Below, one piece after another: positions 6,133-13,090 of a stretch of DNA of 13,090 bases. Source of the DNA: Myxococcales bacterium (lineage in GTDB: Bacteria > Myxococcota > Polyangia > Polyangiales > Polyangiaceae); assembly GCA_020430865.1 (NCBI GenBank), contig JAGQIY010001267.1:1-13090 (forward strand), read 5' to 3'. The notes under the pieces were generated by a model that was not told where the DNA came from, made no database searches, and saw only the letters and a list, made by a program, of their open reading frames with translations. Within the stretch, counting starts at the first letter, position 1. Each line of letters starts with the position of its first letter. A program made the translations under genes and the position numbers.

Positions 6133-9100
6133 ATGAGTGAGCGGGTGCGCTCGAGCCGCTTCAGTGTGTACGTGCCGAATCCCAAGGTTCGTTTGAACAT
6201 GGGACTGCCGATCTACAAGCCCGAAGACGGTGCAGGCACGTTTGGCTACACGGGCATGAGCCTGCAATCCGATCGTCACCTCTTCATCGATGTGAACAAG
6301 GTCGCGCTGTACCAGAGCGGAAGCCATTCCATGTGGCAGGTCGGCGGCAAGTGGCTGCAGTACTCGAACGCCAACATGGTGATGGCCTGCACCGCGTCCA
6401 ATACCCTCGCCGCTTCCGCCAAGGTGGTCATCGCGGCTGGTGCAGGACACGGACAGATCACCGCCCTCGACCATGCTCAGCCTCACGTGACGCCTCGCAT
6501 GGTCGACTACAACAATCTCGATCTGCATTACCGCGTGGAAGAGGTGCACAACGGGCTCAAGGCGCTGATGTACGGTCCGAACTGGCAGACCTCTCAGAAG
6601 AAGAGCCAGACGCTGCAGCAGACCCAGTTTCGAGATGGCTACGACGGCGGCCTGCTCGAGGACTTCCGGCAGCAGTTCGAGGACCTGGGTCACGGCGAGC
6701 AGCAGGCGCGAGCGATGCTGCAACCCCTCGAGTGGGAGGGGAACTACGTCGAGATGAAGAACGGGTTTCCGCCGGGCGGGGACACCAGTGTCTTTCCGGC
6801 GATCAAGCCCTTCGATCCGTATCCGGTGGCGGGCTTCCGCAATCCAGGTGCGGCCAAGACGTTCGGTTACTTCCTGCAGACGGTGAACTTCTTCCATCGC
6901 TTCTGTGATGTGCTGGGGAAGGTCGGGCCGGCGATCACCGACAACTTCATCGGCTCCCGCATCCAGAACCTGATGGCGATCTGGGGGAACGCCCAGGAAG
7001 GCCTGAACTCCGCGATGAACGTCGGCGATTTCGTGCGTTGGGATCGCAGCTCGGGCGAGACCGGCTTCTCGATGGCCGACGAAGCCGGGAACGTCGCCGC
7101 GCGACCTCAGGCAGCGAGCTTCGGTTCGGGGGGGGCGAGTCTGACCAGCGTACCCGAGCTCTACGACCTGACTGGGCTGTCCGGCGACGACGCTAAGATC
7201 GACGTCTACGACACCAAGAACGGGACCAAGCACACGCTCACGCTGACCATCGATGACACCTCGGCTGGCTCGGCGCGGCTCACACCCGCCACGGATCACG
7301 CGGAGGTGGCGGTGACGGTCACCACGGCAAACTCCCCAGCGTCCATTCAGCTCGGGTCCGAGACGATTCTTTACCGCGACCAGGGCGGAGGGAACTTCGG
7401 ATGGAACGAGGCGCAAAGCTTCACGCGCACGGGCAACCACTTCAAGCACAACGACGGCGCGAGGTTCGGAGTCGGCACGCTGAGTAACTGCAGCGTCGCC
7501 TCCGTCGTCAGCGGGACGCTGAAGATCGAGGTGGATGGCACCGAGAAGAGCATCGACCTGTCGACCTTCGCCAACGCAGCAGATCGCGCCAGCGAGCTCG
7601 CGTCGCAGATCGGCTCCACGGCTGCGGCATCGGGCAACGTAGTCACGCTGACCAGCGCTATCAAAGGTTCCGGCTCGACGCTGAAGGTCCCGACGGACGA
7701 AGGGGCTACAGAGCTCGCGAAGACGTGGCTCGGCATTTCCTCGAGGATCGAAAAGCACGGAACAGACAAGGGGACCGCGGCCTGGCTCGCCGGACAGCTG
7801 AGCAGCCTCGGCCTCAAGTACTCTGCATCCGCCGGGTCGCCGGAGGATCTCGGCTCCGACGTGTGTACGGTCACCCACAACCAGTCGGGCAGCTCGGCGT
7901 ACCTCAAGATCACCGGCGGCGCGACTTCGCGGCTCTTTGGTGAGGACCCCGCCATATCCGAGGGGAAAGACGAGGACTTCCTCAAGACCTTCGGGGACCT
8001 GCGCGTGCTCCAGTTCGAGATCGCCAAGTGGCCAGAGGACGTACGCAACCTCTTCCGTCCCGTCGTCGAGGCGTTCAAGGACGTGATGGCCGTGTATGAC
8101 CGCATCGCAGGAATCATCGACGAGGTGCTGAGCCTGGTCGGCCTCAAGCCAGGGCCACCAGCCGTGATCGGCATGTTCGCGGGAGATGGCATCACGCTCG
8201 GGACCGGCGGAAAGCTGTTCGCCGCTGGAGATGGCATCACGCTCATCTCGAGCTCCGCCGGGGACCCCGATGACCGGAAGTTCGCGATGGGTCCGGTCGA
8301 GAAGTGGCTGCTCAAGGCCGCAGACTGGGACCCGTTGCAGGAGTACTGGAAGAACCGTGACGCGGGTCACCCTTTCCAGGTGGAAAAGAAGCTGGGGCAC
8401 GGCTCTGGTGGTATCCGCATCGTCAGCGGGGAGGACCTATTCCTCGCCTCGAAGCAGGAGATGCGTCTGGCGTCGTTGACGGACCTGAGGCTGGACGCTC
8501 CTCACATGCACTTCACCTCGGCGGCCGACGCGACCCTGGCCGTGAGGGACGGGGGCTTCACGGTGCACGCCAAGGAGATCACGCTAGGGATCGAGGCCAA
8601 GGACGCCGCTGTGAAGCAGGAAGCTACGGAATGGCTGCGCTTGGTGACCAAGGAGAAGGTCGAGATCAAGAGCGCGAAGGCCGCGGTCGTGATGGACAAC
8701 GACATGATCCATCTCGGCGGGCGAGGGAGTCAGGCGTTCGCCGGCAAGCTGGACAAGCCCCGGCTCAAGGTATCGACGAAATCCGGGAAGGAGTCCGTCG
8801 CGGTGGGCACCGGAGACATGAGCGGTGACGTCGCCTACGGTCTGGTCGTCGAGGCGGACGGCAACCCGTTCGTGATGGGCAAGAGCGAACTGACGCTGGC
8901 TGCAAAGACCACGGGCATCAGCTTGAAGAGCTCGGGGGTCGAGGTCACCGGTCAGTTCAAGGTGGGCCCGGAGTTCGTGGTCAAGAGCTCGGGAAAGCTC
9001 TCGCCGCAGACCGTGGTCGCGAGCGTACTCGCCCAGCACCCGCGCGCCCTGAAGCTGCCCGCGGAGTACGCGGCCATCATGGTGCAGGCGAAGGCCCAGC

Positions 9101-9363
9101 TCGTCGCCATCACGGGCGTCATCACCAACCTCGAGCTGGCCGAGAAGAGCCGCCGCGGCGCAATCTTGCCTCCAGCGCGTCTGGCCGCCGACAAGCTGAT
9201 TCACATGCTGCAGGAGCAATTCATGGAGATGAAGGCAATGCTCGCCGACCTGGACGGCGATCGCCGTCGCCTGATCGCCGAGGCCCAGCTCTACGACCTC
9301 GACGACGGCGCCCTCGGCCGCACCGAACCCGACGACACGGACGTGTTCTACGAGAAGGCATGA
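6133..9363 (+). CDS. Giant VgrG-tip/spike-like protein with beta-helix segments (putative secretion spike or effector carrier)
   Basis: I recognise no named gene for this 1076-residue protein. Residues about 40-107 are beta-rich (SLQSDRHLFIDVN, MWQVGGKWLQYSNANMVM, KVVIAAGAGHGQI), and residues about 680-945 form short repeated strands such as AGDGITL (683-689, 698-704), IRIVSGEDLFLAS, EMRLASLTDLRLDAP and LTLAAKTTGISLKSSGVEV. Both resemble the DUF2345/gp5-like beta-helix that tips VgrG proteins. Residues about 450-605 contain two modules like those in flagellar hook and phage tail proteins (GTLKIEVDG..VVTLTSAIKGSGSTL and VCTVTHNQSGSSAYLKITGG). Residues about 150-300 and 960-1060 are mainly helical, the latter possibly coiled coil. 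There is no signal peptide or membrane segment, as expected for an injected or tail component. The start is fixed by a strong ribosome binding site. It overlaps the methyltransferase by ATGA. A VgrG lacking its own beta-helix is nearby, so a structural spike or carrier role is proposed but unproven. Confidence 0.7.
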   Translation: MSERVRSSRFSVYVPNPKVRLNMGLPIYKPEDGAGTFGYTGMSLQSDRHLFIDVNKVALYQSGSHSMWQVGGKWLQYSNANMVMACTASNTLAASAKVVIAAGAGHGQITALDHAQPHVTPRMVDYNNLDLHYRVEEVHNGLKALMYGPNWQTSQKKSQTLQQTQFRDGYDGGLLEDFRQQFEDLGHGEQQARAMLQPLEWEGNYVEMKNGFPPGGDTSVFPAIKPFDPYPVAGFRNPGAAKTFGYFLQTVNFFHRFCDVLGKVGPAITDNFIGSRIQNLMAIWGNAQEGLNSAMNVGDFVRWDRSSGETGFSMADEAGNVAARPQAASFGSGGASLTSVPELYDLTGLSGDDAKIDVYDTKNGTKHTLTLTIDDTSAGSARLTPATDHAEVAVTVTTANSPASIQLGSETILYRDQGGGNFGWNEAQSFTRTGNHFKHNDGARFGVGTLSNCSVASVVSGTLKIEVDGTEKSIDLSTFANAADRASELASQIGSTAAASGNVVTLTSAIKGSGSTLKVPTDEGATELAKTWLGISSRIEKHGTDKGTAAWLAGQLSSLGLKYSASAGSPEDLGSDVCTVTHNQSGSSAYLKITGGATSRLFGEDPAISEGKDEDFLKTFGDLRVLQFEIAKWPEDVRNLFRPVVEAFKDVMAVYDRIAGIIDEVLSLVGLKPGPPAVIGMFAGDGITLGTGGKLFAAGDGITLISSSAGDPDDRKFAMGPVEKWLLKAADWDPLQEYWKNRDAGHPFQVEKKLGHGSGGIRIVSGEDLFLASKQEMRLASLTDLRLDAPHMHFTSAADATLAVRDGGFTVHAKEITLGIEAKDAAVKQEATEWLRLVTKEKVEIKSAKAAVVMDNDMIHLGGRGSQAFAGKLDKPRLKVSTKSGKESVAVGTGDMSGDVAYGLVVEADGNPFVMGKSELTLAAKTTGISLKSSGVEVTGQFKVGPEFVVKSSGKLSPQTVVASVLAQHPRALKLPAEYAAIMVQAKAQLVAITGVITNLELAEKSRRGAILPPARLAADKLIHMLQEQFMEMKAMLADLDGDRRRLIAEAQLYDLDDGALGRTEPDDTDVFYEKA
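8182..8244 (+). repeat. In-frame 18-bp direct repeat in the beta-helix segment
   Basis: GGAGATGGCATCACGCTC occurs identically at 8182-8199 and 8227-8244, 45 bp apart. It encodes GDGITL twice with a 15-residue period, as expected for successive rungs or paired rungs of a beta-helix that grew by duplication. Confidence 0.8.
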
Positions 9364-10949
9364 GCCAAGAGATCGAGTATCCGAGTTCTGCGATCGCCCA
9401 CACACACCCCGCGCGGCTCGCCGCGCGCGCGATAGAGCGAGGCTTGCTGCGGGACTTCTGCCACGACTTCCGCTACCTGGAGCTGGCTTGCGGGGACGCG
9501 AGCAACCTCCTGGCGCTCGCCAGTCGATTCCCTGAGGCAACGTTCGTGGGCGTCGACGTGGACTCGGCTGCCATCGCGCGCGGGCTCGACCGAGCGAAGC
9601 GCCTTGGTTTGCAGAATCTCAGTCTGCTTGCACGGGACCTTCGCGAGGTGGAGCCCTCGGGGCCCTTCGACTACGTGGTCGCTCACGGTGTCTACTCGTG
9701 GGTCGCGCGAGACGTCCAGCGGGCGCTCCTCGAGAGCTCGAAGCGTCTCCTGGCGGATCGCGGTGTGTTCTACGTCAGCTACAACACCATGCCGGGGTGG
9801 GGGCTGAGGGGCGTGCTGCGTGCCGTGATGCGCGATGCCGCGGCCACCGAGACCGAGCCTCGCGCGCGCCTGCGCCGCGCGAAGCTGGCTGTGGCTCGGC
9901 TCCAGCAGTACATCCCCAAAGAGAACCCGTACGGCGCGCTGCTGGGTGCCGAGCTTGCCATGGTGCAGAACAAGCACGACGGCTATCTGCTGGGCGAGCA
10001 CCTCGCGCCGCACAACGAAGCGCTCTTCGTCACCGAGTTCCTGGAGCGGGTCGAAGCCGCAGGGTTTCAGTTCCTTGCGGAACAGATCCCCGCGACTCCG
10101 GATGGCGCCCTGGAACAGACGCTTCCCGCCGAGCTGGAGGCGCTGGGTCTGTCCCCCGCCGAAGCCCAGCGGCAGCTCGACGTCCTCTGCTACCGTCAGT
10201 TCCGAGCGACGCTGCTGTGTCATGGGGAGCGCTCTCTCGGCGTGGCGAGCGCCGAGCAGCTTCGCGATCGAGGCTACCTTGCCGGGCAACTCCAGGTGCT
10301 GGCGCAGGAGCCGTTGCTCGCGCCCGGAGCCAAGCTCGCGTTCGAGACGCCAAGCGGCGTGGTGGTCGAGTCGGACCAGCCCCTCCAGAAGGCGGCCTTG
10401 CTGGTGCTGGCGCGAAGCTGGCCGACCGGGCTACGCGTCGCCGAGCTGATGAGCGCCGCCCTGGGAGAGCTCAAGGCGCGGGCGCTGCTCGACGGGACCC
10501 CGGTGTCTCCGAAGCTGATCGAGGATGCGATCGGCGATCTGCTGGAGCTGGTCTCGCGACGACAGCTCGAGCTGTTGCCCTGGAGTCCGAGCAGCGCCGA
10601 CAGCGTACCGACGCGTCCCGCGCTACCGGAGCTGACTCGCCTCGAGGCTGCGCGGGGACATGTGACGACACCCCGCCACGAGCCACTGACCCTCGATGCT
10701 CTCCGGACGGCATTGCTGCCGCTGCTCGATGGTCATCGCGACCTGCTTCAGCTGGCGGCAGAGCTGCGCGCGCTGCGTGAAGCCGGAGAGCTGGTCCTGG
10801 ATCCGGATCAGGCGCGCGTGCTGGCTGACGATGGCGCGTTGCACCAGCTGATTCAGCAGGTCGTGCGAGAGGCCCTGCGCTTCGGCTTGTTCCCGGCATC
10901 GCCGGTCGTGACGCCCGGTCCCGGGCGGGCTTCAGGGACGCTGAACTGA
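9360..10949 (+). CDS. Class I SAM-dependent methyltransferase with PF10119-type regulatory domain (possible protein-lysine methyltransferase)
   Basis: The 529-residue protein starts with a Rossmann methyltransferase domain: motif I LELACGDASN (40-49), acidic SAM-ribose contact in VGVDVD (63-68), motif IV-like DYVVAHGVYSWV (104-115), and VFYVSYNTMPGW (136-147). The SYNTMPGW box followed by the region 205-287 ending in YRQFRATLLCH is characteristic of the methyltransferase regulatory domain family PF10119. That family includes the rickettsial OmpB lysine methyltransferases PKMT1/2. Residues about 325-410 look like the winged-helix segment that follows in those enzymes, and the C-terminal 100 residues are helical. 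Its start codon overlaps the upstream stop (ATGA at 9360-9363), so its translation is probably coupled to that of the spike-like protein, its most likely substrate. It converges on vgrG with 1 bp between the stops. A small-molecule or peptide substrate cannot be excluded. Confidence 0.85.
   Translation: MSQEIEYPSSAIAHTHPARLAARAIERGLLRDFCHDFRYLELACGDASNLLALASRFPEATFVGVDVDSAAIARGLDRAKRLGLQNLSLLARDLREVEPSGPFDYVVAHGVYSWVARDVQRALLESSKRLLADRGVFYVSYNTMPGWGLRGVLRAVMRDAAATETEPRARLRRAKLAVARLQQYIPKENPYGALLGAELAMVQNKHDGYLLGEHLAPHNEALFVTEFLERVEAAGFQFLAEQIPATPDGALEQTLPAELEALGLSPAEAQRQLDVLCYRQFRATLLCHGERSLGVASAEQLRDRGYLAGQLQVLAQEPLLAPGAKLAFETPSGVVVESDQPLQKAALLVLARSWPTGLRVAELMSAALGELKARALLDGTPVSPKLIEDAIGDLLELVSRRQLELLPWSPSSADSVPTRPALPELTRLEAARGHVTTPRHEPLTLDALRTALLPLLDGHRDLLQLAAELRALREAGELVLDPDQARVLADDGALHQLIQQVVREALRFGLFPASPVVTPGPGRASGTLN
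10912..10927. terminator. GC-rich hairpin at the convergent gene ends
   Basis: CGCCCGG (10912-10918) and CCGGGCG (10921-10927) form a 6-bp stem with a GTCC loop. It lies in the last codons of the methyltransferase gene and about 24 nt beyond the vgrG stop on the - strand. No T-run follows on either strand, so it is at best a weak or factor-dependent bidirectional terminator. Confidence 0.25.
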
Positions 10950-10950
10950 A

Positions 10951-12450
10951 TCAGGCGTCATCGTCCATCTCGAGCAGCACGCCCGACATCGACTTCAGGA
11001 TATTGCGGCTCGTGTTCTGGCGCTCGCCGCGCACCGGCGAGGGCGTGATGGGGTTCGGGATCGAGCCCACGATCAGCGGGCGATCCGGATCTCCGTTGAT
11101 GAATCCAATCGCGACCTCGGTCCCAGGTTTGAGGGGGAAATGCATGCCGTAGTCAGGGCCTGTGTGAGGCTGCATCATACGAATGGGCCTCGAAGCGCGT
11201 GTCTCCCCGGGATCGACCGCATCGAAGAGCAGCGACACTTCGTAGCGTCCTTCGTCGTCGATCATCGGATCCGTGGGCGTGGTCCCGACGATGATTCCCG
11301 TGACCACGCCGGCGACTCGCGGGCGCGGGGTGACCAGCGGTGCTCGGTAGGTCACGTCCTTCGGTTGCGCACGGAAATGATTCGAGTAGCCAGCATCGCC
11401 GACGCGGTGCTCGACTCGCGTCACGAGCAGGTCGAAATCCTTCTCCGGGTGCTCCTCCATCCGGATCGTTCCTCCGGCGCGAAAGGCGGGGAGGTTGCCG
11501 GAGCCGTCATAGGTGAGTTGCGTTGCGAGGAGGGCCTCCGCGCGACGGCTCGCCAAGAACTGCCCCTCCTCGGGCGTCTTGAAATGAAGGCCGTACTCGA
11601 TGATCAGCCCGTCGCCGCTGCCAGAGACGGGCGCGGATGCCTGGAGATTCACCGTTGGAGTGCGGTAGTTGTAGTCGTGCGTGCCGAACGCGCTGGGTAG
11701 TGCCCGCTGGTTCGACGCGAACTGCTGGACTCCCAGTCGCTGCCCAGTGGGATCCTCCTGGAAAGGGACGAACCTGGTCGTCGTCTGATCCGCACCTGGG
11801 TTCGCTGGTGTCGTCTCCGTGTCCTCTCCAGCACCCTCTCCGGGTGGCTCCTCCGGGCTGACGCCAACGTCGAGGATGCCTTGGTTGTCGTCGCAGAACA
11901 CCCAGCGGTCACGCTTGCCGTGCTCGAAGAAGAAGTAGATCCCCCAGTGCTCGCAGAGGCGGCTCAGGAACCGAAGATCGGTCTCGTGATACTGCAGTAC
12001 GAACTCCCGCTCGGGATAATCCCCGGTGAGTCGCAGCTCGTAGTCTCCGTCTGCAGTGAGCAGGGACCGCTTCATCACGCGGGCGATGATCTGCGGAGCA
12101 CTGCCGACATAGGCCTCGGTGCGCTCGTGGATACTGGTTGACCACGCCCGTGGAACGAAGCGCGCGCGGATGTCGGCGTAGTTCTTGTCGGCGTCGAGTG
12201 ACTTGCGAGCCTCCACGAAGCGACCCCAGATCACCCGCAAGAGTTCCTCCCCCCGAACGAACAGGACACCGGCGCGCGCCCTGGGATCGACCAGCCGTTC
12301 GAGATCGACTTCAGCGCCCTCTGGTTCGGCGAAGCGCACGGAGATATCGAAGAGCTGCCCGATGGCCTCGTGACCGTGCAGTTCGTCGACCTCCACGGAG
12401 CCCGGGAGAGCGTTCGAAATCAGTCGGATGCGCACATTGCCATCTTGCAT
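10951..12450 (-). CDS. vgrG: VgrG-type spike protein (TssI) lacking the beta-helix tip
   Basis: The 499-residue product forms the trimeric hub of a type VI secretion spike, sitting on the Hcp tube. The gp27-like part covers about residues 1-370, with the family block VLQYHETDLRFLSRLCEHWG (151-170) and IYFFFEH after it. The gp5 OB-fold covers about 375-470, with MQPHTGPDYGMHFPL and GTEVAIGFINGDPDRPLIVG (443-462). Typical VgrGs continue from the SGxxLxxDD motif into a beta-helix needle; here the protein ends at SGVLLEMDDDA, exactly at that junction. An acidic Pro/Thr/Gly-rich insert lies at about 197-226. ATG at 12450 is supported by GAGAGG five bases upstream. It follows the pentapeptide-repeat gene by 80 bp and is probably cotranscribed with it. 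With no room before the convergent methyltransferase gene, the missing tip is not hidden in a frameshift here. Confidence 0.93.
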   Translation of the reverse strand: MQDGNVRIRLISNALPGSVEVDELHGHEAIGQLFDISVRFAEPEGAEVDLERLVDPRARAGVLFVRGEELLRVIWGRFVEARKSLDADKNYADIRARFVPRAWSTSIHERTEAYVGSAPQIIARVMKRSLLTADGDYELRLTGDYPEREFVLQYHETDLRFLSRLCEHWGIYFFFEHGKRDRWVFCDDNQGILDVGVSPEEPPGEGAGEDTETTPANPGADQTTTRFVPFQEDPTGQRLGVQQFASNQRALPSAFGTHDYNYRTPTVNLQASAPVSGSGDGLIIEYGLHFKTPEEGQFLASRRAEALLATQLTYDGSGNLPAFRAGGTIRMEEHPEKDFDLLVTRVEHRVGDAGYSNHFRAQPKDVTYRAPLVTPRPRVAGVVTGIIVGTTPTDPMIDDEGRYEVSLLFDAVDPGETRASRPIRMMQPHTGPDYGMHFPLKPGTEVAIGFINGDPDRPLIVGSIPNPITPSPVRGERQNTSRNILKSMSGVLLEMDDDA

Positions 12451-12530
12451 CGGGGCCTCTCAGTCAGATCGGTTCCGGGAGGCACTGGCGCGCAGTTCAG
12501 TCTTGCGCGCACGCGCCGTCGGGTGGGGTG

Positions 12531-13090
12531 TCACGGTGTGCGTTTCAGGATGGGATGGGTGAGTTTGGTTTGGGTGAGGAGCGCCTGATCGAGGCGCGCG
12601 TCGGCGAACGTCGCCTCCAGGGTCTCGGCGCCGTGAAGATTGGACCCTCTCAGATCCGCGCGAGTCAAGTCGGCGGCTTCCAGGTTGGCTTGCATCAAGT
12701 TGGCGAAACCAGCGCGAACGTCGGTGAGTAGCGCGTACCGGAGCCGGGCCCCGGGTAGCTTGGCGCGCACCAGACTAGCCTGAGTCAGATCCGAGTGGCT
12801 CAGGACCGCCTCGGAGAGCAGTGCGCCGTCCAGGCACGCCAGCCTCAGGTTCGTCTCGGACAGGCTGGCTTCGCTCGCATCGACCTCACGCAGCGAGGCA
12901 CCGTGGAGGTCGGCCTGATCTCCACGGAAACGCTGCATCCTGGCGCCATCGAGGCGCGCGCCAGCGAGTCGCGTCTCGTAGGCGGTCGTGTCGGTGAGAT
13001 TCGCGAGGCTGAAGTCTGCTCCGCCGAGCTCCGCGGCGCTGAGATCGGCGGCGCTCAAGTCTGCTTCGCTGAAGGAGGCGTTCTCCAGCT
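12531..13090 (-). CDS. Pentapeptide-repeat protein (5' end outside window)
   Basis: Practically every five residues carry the A(D/N)LXX pattern (SEADL SAADL SAAEL GGADF SLANL, and later MQANL EAADL TRADL RGSNL HGAET), giving more than 30 coils of a right-handed quadrilateral beta-helix. A TTG at 13058 is a possible start, but in-frame repeats continue unbroken to the window edge (ENASFSEADL), so the gene is 5'-truncated. The C-terminus, KLTHPILKRTP, is complete. Pentapeptide-repeat proteins are common next to vgrG, sometimes as the C-terminal part of DUF2169 adaptor proteins that load effectors on VgrG; this could be such a fusion. It could also be an effector or immunity-like partner. No catalytic motif is visible. 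It precedes vgrG on the same strand by 80 bp. Confidence 0.9.
   Translation of the reverse strand, partial: LENASFSEADLSAADLSAAELGGADFSLANLTDTTAYETRLAGARLDGARMQRFRGDQADLHGASLREVDASEASLSETNLRLACLDGALLSEAVLSHSDLTQASLVRAKLPGARLRYALLTDVRAGFANLMQANLEAADLTRADLRGSNLHGAETLEATFADARLDQALLTQTKLTHPILKRTP

Noticed and set aside
5992..8400. 802-codon open frame on the - strand opposite the spike-like gene
   Set aside because: It is antisense to a well-supported gene with a strong ribosome binding site. Its translation is Arg/Val/Leu/His-rich with no recognisable domain, the usual product of GC-rich antisense frames.
8584..10289. Long - strand frames opposite the spike and methyltransferase genes (8584-9540 and 9348-10289)
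   Set aside because: They mirror the codons of the + strand genes, have no domain signatures and would overlap almost completely with a confirmed methyltransferase.
9698..10780. + strand frame of 360 codons inside the methyltransferase gene
   Set aside because: It is an alternate frame of a gene with clear methyltransferase motifs; its product is Arg/Ala/Gly-rich without domains.

Overview
The window reads as chromosomal DNA of a high-GC Gram-negative bacterium, most likely a myxobacterium (Myxococcota, Polyangia-like). The reasons are dense coding with strongly GC-rich third positions, a short Roadblock/LC7 protein directly upstream of a type II dehydroquinase (an arrangement I associate with myxobacteria), a secretin-ATPase N-terminal domain fused to a GAF-like domain, and a VgrG with pentapeptide-repeat protein pair. 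The taxon is an inference from gene content; no rRNA or tRNA is present to confirm it.

Left part (1-4442): a 5'-truncated gene on + (GspE/MshEN N-terminal domain plus GAF-like domain) ends 5 bp before a convergent VOC/glyoxalase-type gene on -. Next on - come an exported beta-rich envelope protein and an aconitase-family protein. Between these two lies an array of about six 18-bp repeats carrying perfect 10-bp palindromes. The aconitase-like protein keeps the fold-defining sequence but has lost two of three Fe-S cysteines and most catalytic residues, so it is probably a pseudoenzyme.

Centre (4443-5923): about 550 bp of non-coding, hairpin-containing DNA precedes a two-gene + strand unit, a Roadblock/LC7 protein and AroQ (type II 3-dehydroquinate dehydratase, shikimate pathway).

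Right part (6133-13090): this looks like a contractile-injection/type VI secretion spike locus. A 1076-residue, beta-helix-bearing, spike-like protein has a near-perfect ribosome binding site. It overlaps by ATGA a class I SAM methyltransferase of the PF10119 type, the group that includes rickettsial protein-lysine methyltransferases. Converging on these with a 1-bp gap is a VgrG that stops right after its OB-fold and has no beta-helix tip, preceded by a pentapeptide-repeat protein that runs off the window.

The best candidate for an undescribed system is this right-hand locus. I propose that the beta-helix missing from the VgrG is supplied by a separate, very large spike/effector-carrier protein, and that this protein may be methylated by the translationally coupled methyltransferase. 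The pairing and the methylation are inference; the gene structure, the short VgrG and the ATGA coupling are seen directly.
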